This document shows, one piece after another, positions 13,710-22,317 of a DNA stretch of 29,431 nt. Below the pieces are notes generated by a model that made no database searches, was not told where the DNA came from, and saw only the letters and a program-made list of their open reading frames with translations. Each line of letters begins with the position of its first letter. Position 1 is the stretch's first letter. Position numbers and translations under genes: made by a program. Source of the stretch: DATBMY01 sp036554605 (GTDB taxonomy: Bacteria > Acidobacteriota > Blastocatellia > UBA7656). Location of the stretch: NCBI GenBank assembly GCA_036554605.1, contig DATBMY010000203.1, forward strand, positions 1-29,431, read 5' to 3'.

Positions 13710-15554
13710 ATGAACGCTAATACCTCGCGCTTTGTCGCCGCACTCTGCTTCACGGTTATGTTATCCGCAAACGTGCTGTCGCAATCATATGACAGCCGGC
13801 CGCGGCGCGCGAGCGCCACGCCGCCGGCTATCACTTATCCGCGGGGCGGCGCGACGGACAGAAGCGCCAATCTCCCGCTTACCGGCACGCTCGAAGCAAT
13901 CGTCCCGCGCGAGGGGCTGCTACTCTATCTTGAGATCGGCAAGGGCAGGCTGGTCGAGATGGCTCAATCGTTTAATTCGCTCGCGCCGCTTATGAAGTCG
14001 CTTACGAGCAAGGCCGGCGCAAACCAGATGGATATGGCGGGCTTTTTCATGAGCCAGATGGGTGTGCTGTCGAATTCGCGCATCGCGGCCGTGGGCTTTG
14101 GCGCAAAGGAGATGGCGGCCGTAATCGAAACGGCAAGCCCGCAGGATGCCGAATCGCTCAAGGCCGCGCTGGGCCGGATGCTTGGCGATGCGCAGGCCAG
14201 GCGCAGGGCGGAGGTAGAAATCCGCTCGAAGGACCGTATAGTTATGGCGGGCAACCGCGCCGCTTTGGATAGGCTCTCCGAAGGAGGCGCATTCTCAATC
14301 GGCGAGGATCAGCAATTCATGCATGCGCGCTCGCGATTTGCCGACGATACGTTCTTCGCCTACGTTGATATCGGCGCAATGCCGATGATGATTCCCCAGG
14401 GCGCGGGCGACGCAAACCAGGCCGCATACGCGGCGGGCATGATGGCTGGTCTGAGCAGTATGCCGCAAGCGGTAGCGGCCGGCGGCCGGCTGCATGGCGA
14501 TCAGGTGAGCCTGCGCGCCCTCATGCTGTATGGACCTCAGCAAAGCGCGGGGCTGTTGGGCAAGATGTTCTCTTCCGAAGTGGCAGGTGAAAACCGCGCG
14601 GCAAGCTTTGCTCTGCCCGACGCGGACGTGTTCGTTGATTTGCGTATCAACTGGGATGGGCTGCTTGACGGTCTCAGCTCTATGTTCGACTCAATCGCGA
14701 GCGCGGTTGCAAATCAAGCGGCGAGCGAGTCGGGCCAGCAGGCCATGGCAATGCCCGGGCTGCTACAGATGGTCGAATCTTCGCTCGGCTTCAGCATCAG
14801 GAACGACCTGATCCCCACGCTCGGGAACGAGGTGGCGTTCTCGATATCCGGGTTCAACCGTATGCTCAAGCCGGTGGCGGCGGGCAGAAGGCAGCCGACC
14901 CGGCCCGCGATGCCGAACTTCATGTTGATAGTAGAGCTGCGCGACCCCGCGACATTTGAAAGCTTGCTTCTGCGCTTGTTCAATCCGCCCGGCAAGCCCG
15001 CCACGCCACTCGCAAGGGAGGCTTATCGAGGCTCAGTCATTAAATGGAACAAGAGCGTCGCCTACTCGATAAGCGGCGGCTATCTAGTCCTGAGCGGGAG
15101 CCCGGGCGACGTGCGCCGCGCGCTTGACGCGCGCCACACGGGAAATTCGCTCGCATCAAGCGCCCAGTTCCAAGCAGCCGTCGGCTCGTCGAGCCATTCG
15201 GTTGTGCAGGGCTACGTATCTCCAAGGGTGTCGGGTGAGCTGTTTAGCACTATTGTCAAGGCGGCCGGCAGATCGAATCGCGAGATGGCCAGCCTTGCGG
15301 CCGCCTCTACCCAGACCAGTTCGGCGCTGGGCTTTTCGGCCGTGCCCGATCCTGATGGCTTCATGATGGAGTTTCGCCTGCCGACAAATCTAGCGCTCCT
15401 GGCGCTGGCGTCGATCTCCGCGGACGCGCCCGCCGCCGCGCCGGTTATGGTTGCGTCACCAAAAGGAGTCGGAATACCTCAATCGACCGAAAGGCGCAGA
15501 GGGCGAAAGTCGCCTACGCTTACGACCGAGGACGTGAAGGCGCGCAGAAAATAA
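13710..15554 (+). CDS. Exported DUF3352-like protein
   Basis: About 614 residues. The start at 13710 is chosen because GGGAGA lies upstream and a signal peptide begins there (FVAALCFTVMLSANVLSQS, cleavage near residue 25). The mature protein resembles DUF3352-type exported proteins: an N-terminal module about the protein acting on a monitored value (VPREGLLLYLEIGKGRLVEM), the ALPDADVFVDLRINWDGLLD segment, and a later LGNEVAFSISGFNRM followed by FMLIVELRDPATFESLL and a second similar half. No catalytic motif is visible and the function is unknown. The C-terminus is low-complexity and basic (STERRRGRKSPTL). It converges with the KDPG-aldolase-like gene across 60 bp holding no clear terminator. 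Confidence 0.72.
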   Translation: MNANTSRFVAALCFTVMLSANVLSQSYDSRPRRASATPPAITYPRGGATDRSANLPLTGTLEAIVPREGLLLYLEIGKGRLVEMAQSFNSLAPLMKSLTSKAGANQMDMAGFFMSQMGVLSNSRIAAVGFGAKEMAAVIETASPQDAESLKAALGRMLGDAQARRRAEVEIRSKDRIVMAGNRAALDRLSEGGAFSIGEDQQFMHARSRFADDTFFAYVDIGAMPMMIPQGAGDANQAAYAAGMMAGLSSMPQAVAAGGRLHGDQVSLRALMLYGPQQSAGLLGKMFSSEVAGENRAASFALPDADVFVDLRINWDGLLDGLSSMFDSIASAVANQAASESGQQAMAMPGLLQMVESSLGFSIRNDLIPTLGNEVAFSISGFNRMLKPVAAGRRQPTRPAMPNFMLIVELRDPATFESLLLRLFNPPGKPATPLAREAYRGSVIKWNKSVAYSISGGYLVLSGSPGDVRRALDARHTGNSLASSAQFQAAVGSSSHSVVQGYVSPRVSGELFSTIVKAAGRSNREMASLAAASTQTSSALGFSAVPDPDGFMMEFRLPTNLALLALASISADAPAAAPVMVASPKGVGIPQSTERRRGRKSPTLTTEDVKARRK

Positions 15555-15614
15555 TCTTATTAGACGGCCGCGGGTGGAAAGCGAGCCGCGAATATACCGG
15601 GACAATCTCGCCCG

Positions 15615-16256
15615 TCACGCGACGCCGGCCAGCCGGTTTATTCCGCGAGCGCGCTCGGCAATGGCCGCGTAGTTTTCGTTATTGAGATCGCCGCGCGTAA
15701 ACAGCAGCCTGCCTACGGCGATGGCGAATATGCCCGAGTTAAAGTAATCGACGATATTTTCCGGCCCGACGCCGCCCGCGGCCGCGAGCCTCAAATCCGG
15801 CATCCGCGACGTGAGGCGGCCTACATATTCGGGGCCGCCGATAGAAGAGGCCGGAAAGAGCGTCACGAGCGGCACTCCGAGCGACCAGGCCGCGACAATT
15901 TCAGTGGGCGTGAGCGCGCCCAGCACCGGCGGCAGCCGGTGGCGGCGGCAGTACTCGACGAGCTGCGCCGAAGTATGCGGCATGCTGATATACTGCGCGC
16001 CGCTTTTTATAGCGCGGTCGGCCTGGTCTTGATTCATTACCGACCCCGCGCCGATTGTAGCGCGGTCGCCGTAACGGCGGCGCAAATCCGAAATGACCCG
16101 AAAGCCGCCCGGCGTCGTCAATCCAACCTCTATGAGCCTTATGCCGCCCATTATGGCGGCCTCGGCGGCACGAAAGGTCGTATCGGCCGAGCGCGCCTGT
16201 ACGACGCCAAAGACCCGAAGGGCGGAAACGAGCTGGATGAATTCGGAATCTTTCAT
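15615..16256 (-). CDS. KHG/KDPG aldolase family protein lacking the Schiff-base lysine
   Basis: A 213-residue TIM-barrel protein of normal family length. The general base Glu is kept in GGIRLIEVGLTTPG, as are GAGSV, GALTPTEI and AAAGGVGPENI. In true KDPG aldolases the Schiff-base Lys lies in the strand FKFFPAE; the equivalent here is GVPLVTLFPAS, where residue 132 is Thr (codon ACG, complement of 15861-15863). The normal aldol mechanism should therefore not operate. It could be a non-aldolase relative or a metal/other-mechanism enzyme. The start lies four bases from a heptamer repeat arm and lacks a Shine-Dalgarno sequence. It follows the cyclase-family gene on the same strand. Confidence 0.82.
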   Translation of the reverse strand: MKDSEFIQLVSALRVFGVVQARSADTTFRAAEAAIMGGIRLIEVGLTTPGGFRVISDLRRRYGDRATIGAGSVMNQDQADRAIKSGAQYISMPHTSAQLVEYCRRHRLPPVLGALTPTEIVAAWSLGVPLVTLFPASSIGGPEYVGRLTSRMPDLRLAAAGGVGPENIVDYFNSGIFAIAVGRLLFTRGDLNNENYAAIAERARGINRLAGVA

Positions 16257-16379
16257 ATAGTCAGGGGCCTGGGGCCGGGGGTCGGGGGCCAGAGATTGTC
16301 AGCCAAAAAGTTATTGAAACTAGAAAAGTCATATTTGAGATTCGGGAAGCCCTGACATCTGGCTCCCGACCCCTGAGCC
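16257..16379. repeat. Heptamer inverted repeat, junction cyclase / KDPG-like
   Basis: The left arm is 16260 to about 16295, beginning GTCAGGGGCCTGGGG. The right arm ends at 16379 and on the minus strand starts GGGCTCAGGGGTCGGGAG. The AT-rich core runs from about 16300 to 16355. It spans exactly from the cyclase stop codon (16380-16382) to the ATG of the next gene (16254-16256). Confidence 0.8.
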
Positions 16380-17006
16380 CTAGCTTTTTCTTAGCACCAC
16401 ACGCGCGGGCGCGCCGTCACCGTCTTTAACCTTGAGTGGCAGGCATATCAATTCGTAATCGCCCGACTCAACCTCGCGCAGGTCCAGCCCTTCGATTATC
16501 ACCGTGCCGGCCTCTAGAAACGTCAGATGTGTTTCGGGGGTCTCCGAGCCGAACTTTTCTACCGACAGGTAATCAATCCCCACGACCTTTATGCCGTCAT
16601 TTACTAGCGCGCGCGCCGCGCCCGGAGTTATATAGACATATTCCTTGGAGAAAGACTTCTGACTCCACAGATACGAATTGCGCGTCTTAAAAAGTATCCG
16701 CACGTCGGCGGTAAAATCGAACTCTTCGAGCGCGGCCTCGTCAATCTGCGCGGCGGTCACTTCAACGACGCGAGCGCGCCCCATCAATAGCTCCAGCGGC
16801 AGCTTATCGACGGTCGTCCCGCTTTCGATGAAGTGGAAGGGCGGGTCAACGTGCGTGCCGGTGTGTGAGCCGAAACTGTAACGGCTCAAGTTATACTGCG
16901 ACTCATCTTTATTGAGGCTCGCTTTGCGCTCGATCTTAACCGGGGGATCGCCGGGATAAATAACCATGTCCTTGGCGATAGGGACCGTTACATCATAGAT
17001 TCTCAT
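16380..17006 (-). CDS. Cyclase-family metal-dependent hydrolase (kynurenine-formamidase-like)
   Basis: A 208-residue protein with the family signature HTGTHVDPPFHF, providing H48, H52, D54 and H58 as metal ligands. It begins with the usual IYDVTVPIAKDMVIYPGDPP. Further conserved pieces are YVYITPGAARAL, VVGIDYLSVEKFG and the C-terminal GTVIIEGLDLREVESGDYELICLPLKV. Members hydrolyse cyclic or formylated amides (N-formylkynurenine and others); the substrate here is not decidable, and no other kynurenine-pathway gene is in view. The start is firm: AGGAAGGG precedes the ATG, and unlike its neighbours the heptamer repeat upstream stops about 57 bp short of it, leaving room for a ribosome site. Confidence 0.9.
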   Translation of the reverse strand: MRIYDVTVPIAKDMVIYPGDPPVKIERKASLNKDESQYNLSRYSFGSHTGTHVDPPFHFIESGTTVDKLPLELLMGRARVVEVTAAQIDEAALEEFDFTADVRILFKTRNSYLWSQKSFSKEYVYITPGAARALVNDGIKVVGIDYLSVEKFGSETPETHLTFLEAGTVIIEGLDLREVESGDYELICLPLKVKDGDGAPARVVLRKS

Positions 17007-17065
17007 ACCCCTGCCCTTCCTTTGACTCGATGTATGCTATTGTCAGCACAGGGCAGTTGTCAAAT

Positions 17066-17194
17066 CAGTGGTCAGTGGTCGGTGGCCGGTGGTCAGTGAT
17101 TGGTAGCCGGTGAGATAAGATTTCAGATATGAAATAACAAATCTGAAATGCGAGTCTCACTGACCACCGACCACTGATCGCTGGCCACTGGCCG
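17066..17194. repeat. Heptamer inverted repeat, junction transglutaminase / cyclase
   Basis: The left arm (17066 to about 17112) consists of seven or so heptamers beginning CAGTGGT and CAGTGGT. The right arm (about 17155-17194) on the minus strand starts CGGCCAGTGGCCAGCGATC. The core holds a clean nine-base stem, ATTTCAGAT / ATCTGAAAT. It abuts the transglutaminase TAG stop at 17195-17197. Confidence 0.85.
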
Positions 17195-19474
17195 CTATTT
17201 CTTTCTGACAGTCTTCTTTAACTGAGCGAGCAGGCTCGATATGCGCTGGCCTTCGCTCTCGTCGAGCGGCGCGCCGCCGAAGCGGACGCGGTTATATAGA
17301 AGCGTTATCTCGCGCACCTCGTTGAATCCCGCGGCGGCCGCGAACTCGACGGGCGTCTCGTGAGGTTTTTTCACAAGCCCGGCGCGCTTGGCTATGGCCA
17401 GCATCTGTTCGTAAAATAGCACCGCCGACTCGCGATGGTCGCCATTCCTGAGCCGCCGCCTGCGCCATGTCGGCAGCACGAACAGGCGATGCCACCACGG
17501 CCCATAGCCAGTTCGAGGAGCCCGGCCCCGCTTTTTGTAGGACGCGGCCGCATAAGCCAGTCCCACAACCACGATCAATCCCACCACCAGCAGCAATAGC
17601 CTTACGCCGCTTTCAAGCGACCACTTAGGGCTTCCGAGCAAAGTATCGACTGCTCCCTTCACCCAGTCCTTCGCCCCCTCGTAGTATGCCTTTACCGTAT
17701 CCTTGATCGAGATCATCCACCGCTGAAGCGCGGCGGCTATCGAGGCTTGCTCCTCGCTGTCGAGCGTGACGATGTAATCGATCCAGAATACTTCAAGCGC
17801 GTCCATATACTTCCTGAACCATGAGAAAAGCCCGCCCGCGTTGTAATCGTTTATGCCCGCGGCGGGCGTCGGATCGAACTCGACCCAGGAGGCGCTCTGC
17901 GGAAAATATACTTCCACCCACGAATGCGCGTCGCTCTCGCGCACGACGTAAAGATCGTTTACGTCGTTGTACTCGCCCATCTGAAACCCGTTGACTATGC
18001 GAGCCGGGATGTCGAGAGAGCGCAGCATCACTACCATCGCGCTGGCGAAATACTCGCAGTGCCCCTTGTAGTTTTCGAATAGAAACTCGGCGAGCGGCTC
18101 GCCCGTGGCCGGCTCCAGTTCGAGCGAGTACTGGAAGTTGGTCTTAAGAAAACTCTCTATCGCGCGCGCTTTGTCGAAGATCGTATGTGTGCCGCGCGTG
18201 ATCTCGCGCGCGAGCCTTTCGATGCGCGGGTCCAGGCGCGGCAGTTTAGTATACCGGTTGGCAATCTCAAGGGGTATCTTCGAAAAAGTGTCGCTTCTGA
18301 GCGCCTGCTCGTCGGGCACGGCGAGGTCCGACAGACCGGTGTACTGCACGCGGCCCGGTATGCCGTAGGCCGCAATCGCCCCGGTGTATTTATGTATCTT
18401 TAATTCTTTAATCGCGCCTCGCAGCTTGACCGCCTTTTGCGCTAGGAAGATCGTAGGCGTATCGAGCCGCTCGAGTATCACCCTCTGCCCCAGAGGCAGG
18501 ACCGGCTCGCGCGGCGGGTCGAGAAGCTCGTAGCCATACTCGATGCGGGAGGCCATCTCGGCCGCCTCGCCCTTGAAGACCCCGCCCTTGCGCACGTCCT
18601 TATAGTGGTCGCCCCGAATCGTGCTCCAGGAGCCATTCTCAAGGTACTGCTCCAGCGCGACGCCTCGCCATCTGATATAGCGGGAAGGCTCGCGGTCCAG
18701 TTCGATGCGCATGACAACGCGCTGGCTCTTCTTTATCGAGGCGACTTCGCCGAGGTTCACCGTTTCTGAAAAGCCCGTGGCAGCCTGCGACTCGCCGAAG
18801 CTGCCCCCGACGCCGCCGCTGCCGAAGCGCGGGAAGAGAAAGAAGAATGGAAGCGTCAGAAGCGCGACCAGGCATACTTGAAACAGCGACGCGCCCATCA
18901 AATAACGCGTGCGCCCGCCATAGCCCCTCGCAGCCGCGGTGTCGCGAGCGGCCCTGCGCCGGGCGGGCTTCTGCTTTATTGGAGTGATCGTCTCTTCATC
19001 CGTATGAGTGACTTCGCGGCGGGCGCGGCGTATCTCGAAGGCCGCGAGCGTCGAGACGAAGAAGAACAAAAAGAGCGCCAGCGATACTATAAAGGTCGTG
19101 TTGATCGTAAGCCCGGCGGCGAGCAGCATTTGAAAGAAGGCTATCAGATATAAAAAGACCCAGTCGCGGTCGCGCTTGTTTTGAAAGAGCTTCGCCGCCG
19201 AGGCGAAAAGCGTCAGGTGGGCAAGCGCAATTACCTGCGAGCTGAAAACCGTGGCGTCGATGAATAGAAATGGTATGTAGAGTATCGCGAGCGTGCGCCA
19301 CATCCACTCGCGCAAGCGCAGCCTGGTCGCGCCGCGCACGTCGCGATAGTAGCTGAAAACGAGCGCCGCCGCGTATAACAGTATCGACAGGGCGTCGAGG
19401 TCGCCCGTGAGCGCCAGCGCAAGAAACGCCGTGGCTATAAAAGCGTATGATGTTGTTCTGAAATAACTCTCCAT
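17195..19474 (-). CDS. TgpA-like membrane transglutaminase (DUF3488-transglutaminase-DUF4129)
   Basis: A 759-residue protein with the three-part TgpA layout. An N-terminal bundle of transmembrane helices (about 10-215; DUF3488) is followed by a periplasmic region. That region contains the transglutaminase core: Cys in GHCEYFASAMVVMLRSLDIP, His in SDAHSWVEVYF, and Asp in WVEFDPTPA. One helix near 625-645 (LLLLVVGLIVVVGLAYAAA) leads to a C-terminal cytoplasmic domain with RLRNGDHRESAVLFYEQML, as in DUF4129. The catalytic triad is intact. It is the last gene of the moxR-DUF58-tgpA module, a common arrangement of unclear role linked to the cell envelope. The start at 19474 has no Shine-Dalgarno and lies 13 bp from a heptamer repeat. 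Confidence 0.92.
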   Translation of the reverse strand: MESYFRTTSYAFIATAFLALALTGDLDALSILLYAAALVFSYYRDVRGATRLRLREWMWRTLAILYIPFLFIDATVFSSQVIALAHLTLFASAAKLFQNKRDRDWVFLYLIAFFQMLLAAGLTINTTFIVSLALFLFFFVSTLAAFEIRRARREVTHTDEETITPIKQKPARRRAARDTAAARGYGGRTRYLMGASLFQVCLVALLTLPFFFLFPRFGSGGVGGSFGESQAATGFSETVNLGEVASIKKSQRVVMRIELDREPSRYIRWRGVALEQYLENGSWSTIRGDHYKDVRKGGVFKGEAAEMASRIEYGYELLDPPREPVLPLGQRVILERLDTPTIFLAQKAVKLRGAIKELKIHKYTGAIAAYGIPGRVQYTGLSDLAVPDEQALRSDTFSKIPLEIANRYTKLPRLDPRIERLAREITRGTHTIFDKARAIESFLKTNFQYSLELEPATGEPLAEFLFENYKGHCEYFASAMVVMLRSLDIPARIVNGFQMGEYNDVNDLYVVRESDAHSWVEVYFPQSASWVEFDPTPAAGINDYNAGGLFSWFRKYMDALEVFWIDYIVTLDSEEQASIAAALQRWMISIKDTVKAYYEGAKDWVKGAVDTLLGSPKWSLESGVRLLLLVVGLIVVVGLAYAAASYKKRGRAPRTGYGPWWHRLFVLPTWRRRRLRNGDHRESAVLFYEQMLAIAKRAGLVKKPHETPVEFAAAAGFNEVREITLLYNRVRFGGAPLDESEGQRISSLLAQLKKTVRKK

Positions 19475-19487
19475 ACTAACAACAGTA

Positions 19488-19589
19488 GTCAGGGGCCGGA
19501 GGTCAGGGGTCAGAGGATTTGATATCTCAAATTTGATATTTGAAATTATAGATGCCCTGACCCCTGACCTCTGACCTCCGGCTCCTGAC
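19488..19589. repeat. Heptamer inverted repeat, junction DUF58 / transglutaminase
   Basis: This is the best-preserved member. The left arm 19488-19516 and the minus strand of the right arm (starting GTCAGGAGCCGGAGGTCAG) agree at about 26 of 29 positions. The core between them is made of TTTGATA/TTTGAAA-like heptamers. The final base of the DUF58 TAG stop is the first G of the arm. Confidence 0.88.
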
Positions 19590-21226
19590 TATAGATCGTC
19601 CATAAAGACCACGTGCGCGCTGCGCCAGACGTGAGCCGGTATCGTGCCTTTGGGCGCTGATGTGATAAGCACCTTAAAGCGCCGGTCGTCGCCTAAAAGC
19701 GGCATCTCTTCAAGCAGGCGCCAGGATATTCCCACCTCGGCGCGCTTCTCGGAGGCAGCCGCGCGAGCTGCCTGCTTTTGATTATCGCCGCGGCCTCGGC
19801 CCAACCGCCACCGGCTGCGGGTCCGGCCCGGCGGCGGCTCGCTCTCTTCGGGGGCGCTCGGCTGAATCGTCGCAAGCGCGCGCAGTAGCTTATAAAGATG
19901 GTCGGGGCCCGACCCCGGTCCCACATTTCGAGCCCCGTCGGTCGCCACAAGCGCCACGTCCGCGCGTTCGAGTATAAAGTGGTTCGCAAGCGAAGCGGCC
20001 ATAACAACCGCGCGCTCGAACTTCTCCTGAAAAACAGAGAGCCCGGCCCGCACCTGCGCTTCACTTTGCCTGTCCGCCTCTTTCTTGCTGTGAGGCTCTT
20101 CTCCGGCCTCGGCCGTCGCCGCCCCTGCTCCCCATGCCTTGAGCGCCGCCTCGGGCGGAAGCTTTGTGTCGAATGCGATCACGAGCCTGCGCTCGTCTTC
20201 GCGCGTGTGCTCGCGCACCATCATCTGCATCGATTTCGCGGTCGCCTTCCAGTGGATGGTGCGCATATGATCCGACGGGTGGTAGCGGCGTATGCCGTAA
20301 AGGTCATCGCCCATGCCGCGCACGTGGCTATGTATCTGGCCCGCGAGCATCGGCAGCGCGTGATAGAAATCGTCGAGCGGGCGCGGCTTCGGATAGACAA
20401 GTATCTCGCCTGCCGCGTCGACTCTGCGCCATTTCTTAAAGAACCCGGCCGGGAACTTCGTCGCGATGCGAAAGCCGGTGATCGGGTAGCGTCCCCTCTG
20501 TTCGAACGTGTGCTCGACCTTCTGGCGCGCGCTCGCTCGCGCGGGTATGAGAACGTAATAGGCCAGCTGGCCTATGCCGGGCTCCTCTTCGGATTTCGAG
20601 GGCTTGGGCGCGCGCGGCGGCGGCTTCTTATTCTCGCGCGCGGGCTCTCTCGCGGCTGGCGCGTTGCGGCGCGGGTTCAATGATTCACCGCGGGCGGCGC
20701 TATCGTCTTCTTCGCCCGGCTCGGCCAGCGCTTCTACCATCAGGCTGAAGCTCGGCATAACGCGCTTATGATTTATGAGTGTCACGCTCAAGTGCGCCGG
20801 CTCGCCCGCGAATACGTGATCGGGAAATCTGAGTTGCACCGCCAGGTCGCCGAGCGATACCCGCCCTATGATGTTTGCGGCCACCAGAAAGGCGAGCATG
20901 GCCGACAGCACCAGATAGAGCAGGTTGTTGCCCGTATTCCATGCGGCGAACCCAATGATTACCAGAAAGACTATGAAGAGCAGCCCCTCTACGGTGACCG
21001 TCGTGCGGATTGCGAAGCGAAGCAGCTCGAGCCGCACGTTTCGCGCGAGCTTGGGAATGATATAGAGCGCGCCCAGCAGCGCCAGCACCAGCGACACGGC
21101 CGCCGCTATGGCCGCGAGCTTCCCGTTGCTCTGCTCGGCCGCGACCGAGCTGAAGAGCGCAATCAGGAAGGCTATGCCGAGCAATGCGACCGTGATGAAG
21201 AAGTCGCGCCACGCTTGCCGATTCAT
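19589..21226 (-). CDS. DUF58 membrane protein
   Basis: A 545-residue protein. Four hydrophobic helices lie in the first about 125 residues (FFITVALLGIAFLIALFSS, LAAIAAAVSLVLALLGALYI, LLFIVFLVIIGFAAW, LLYLVLSAMLAFLVAANII). The DUF58 signature lies near 310-345: GIRRYHPSDHMRTIHWKATA, followed by MMVREHTREDERRLVIAFD, a VWA-like strand. A charged insert near 175-215 and a disordered basic stretch near 465-500 are lineage-specific. Its start overlaps the ribosome site at the moxR stop (TGAGGTAGTTTATG), so translation is probably coupled to moxR. The role is unknown; it acts with MoxR and the transglutaminase in many bacteria. Confidence 0.92.
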   Translation of the reverse strand: MNRQAWRDFFITVALLGIAFLIALFSSVAAEQSNGKLAAIAAAVSLVLALLGALYIIPKLARNVRLELLRFAIRTTVTVEGLLFIVFLVIIGFAAWNTGNNLLYLVLSAMLAFLVAANIIGRVSLGDLAVQLRFPDHVFAGEPAHLSVTLINHKRVMPSFSLMVEALAEPGEEDDSAARGESLNPRRNAPAAREPARENKKPPPRAPKPSKSEEEPGIGQLAYYVLIPARASARQKVEHTFEQRGRYPITGFRIATKFPAGFFKKWRRVDAAGEILVYPKPRPLDDFYHALPMLAGQIHSHVRGMGDDLYGIRRYHPSDHMRTIHWKATAKSMQMMVREHTREDERRLVIAFDTKLPPEAALKAWGAGAATAEAGEEPHSKKEADRQSEAQVRAGLSVFQEKFERAVVMAASLANHFILERADVALVATDGARNVGPGSGPDHLYKLLRALATIQPSAPEESEPPPGRTRSRWRLGRGRGDNQKQAARAAASEKRAEVGISWRLLEEMPLLGDDRRFKVLITSAPKGTIPAHVWRSAHVVFMDDL

Positions 21227-21234
21227 AAACTACC

Positions 21235-22179
21235 TCATAGCGGCACGTTTACTGTCTTGAGTATCTCCTGGAGGGCAGCTTCCGCTTCGTCCGAGCGGCG
21301 GAGCCCGGTCGAGTAGCGCGAGTTTACTACTATGCGGTGGGCAAAGATCGGGACGACCAGCCGTTTGATGTCGTCGGGTATGACGTAATCGCGCCCCTCG
21401 ATAAAGGCGAGCGCTTGCGACGCGTGGTAGAGCGCGAGGCTCCCGCGCGGGCTGACCCCGAGATCGAGTATCTCCGATTCGCGCGACGCCTTCACTATGC
21501 GCATCAGGTAATCCATCAAGGATTCGTCGACCGAGACCTCGCGCACTTCGTGCTGCAAGGCGATTACATCCTCCGCGTGCATGACGGGCGTTATGTGCTC
21601 GACGGCCGCGTTGAGCGTCTGCTGGCGAAGTATCTTCTTCTCGTCCTCTATGTCCGGGTAACCCATCCGCAGCCGCATCATGAAACGGTCGAGCTGCGAT
21701 TCGGGCAGCGGATACGTGCCATGGTGCTCGATAGGGTTCTGAGTCGCCAGCACTATAAAGGGGCGCGGCAGCCGGTAGGTCTCCTGCTCTACGGTCACAT
21801 GACCTTCGGCCATCGCCTCAAGCAAGGCCGACTGCGTCTTGGGGGTGGTGCGGTTGATCTCGTCGGCAAGTATGACGTTGGCGAATATGGGACCCGACTT
21901 GAACTCGAAGACGCTCTGCTTCTGGTTATAGACCTCGAGCCCGAGAATGTCTGAAGGCAGCATGTCGGATGTGAACTGTATGCGCTGGAACGTGCAGTCG
22001 AAGCTGCGCGCGAGCGCTTGCGCGAGGGTGGTTTTGCCTACGCCGGGGACATCTTCGATCAAGAGGTGGCCGCTCGCCAACAGCGTCACCAGCGCAAGCT
22101 CTACGACATCAGACTTGCCGCGAATGACTGTCTCGATTGTCTTTTGGAGTTGTTCGACCTTGCCGGCAGTGGTGATCAC
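21235..22179 (-). CDS. MoxR-family AAA+ ATPase
   Basis: A 314-residue protein of normal length for the MoxR group. Walker A is GVGKT at 46-50 (EDVPGVGKTTLAQALA), Walker B with the family extension is VILADEINRTTPKTQSALLE, and sensor 1 is VLATQNPIEHHGTYPLPESQ. The C-terminal lid has GVSPRGSLALYHASQALAF. MoxR ATPases act as chaperone-like partners of VWA/DUF58 proteins, which fits the DUF58 gene eight bases downstream. The start is GTG at 22177-22179, with GAGGA upstream at a rather long distance. It is first in the leftward module; the 138-bp gap upstream should hold its promoter, but no clear boxes could be fixed. Confidence 0.95.
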   Translation of the reverse strand: MITTAGKVEQLQKTIETVIRGKSDVVELALVTLLASGHLLIEDVPGVGKTTLAQALARSFDCTFQRIQFTSDMLPSDILGLEVYNQKQSVFEFKSGPIFANVILADEINRTTPKTQSALLEAMAEGHVTVEQETYRLPRPFIVLATQNPIEHHGTYPLPESQLDRFMMRLRMGYPDIEDEKKILRQQTLNAAVEHITPVMHAEDVIALQHEVREVSVDESLMDYLMRIVKASRESEILDLGVSPRGSLALYHASQALAFIEGRDYVIPDDIKRLVVPIFAHRIVVNSRYSTGLRRSDEAEAALQEILKTVNVPL

Positions 22180-22317
22180 TCAGTTTCGGTCCTCGCTCAA
22201 GCTATATAGGAGCACGATAAATGCTAACACATCTAAACGCCGGGCGTGAAGGAAAGTTGCGGACACGCCTATAAGGCCGCGCCAGATCAGGAAAAGAGCG
22301 AAAATCGAGCCGCGCCT

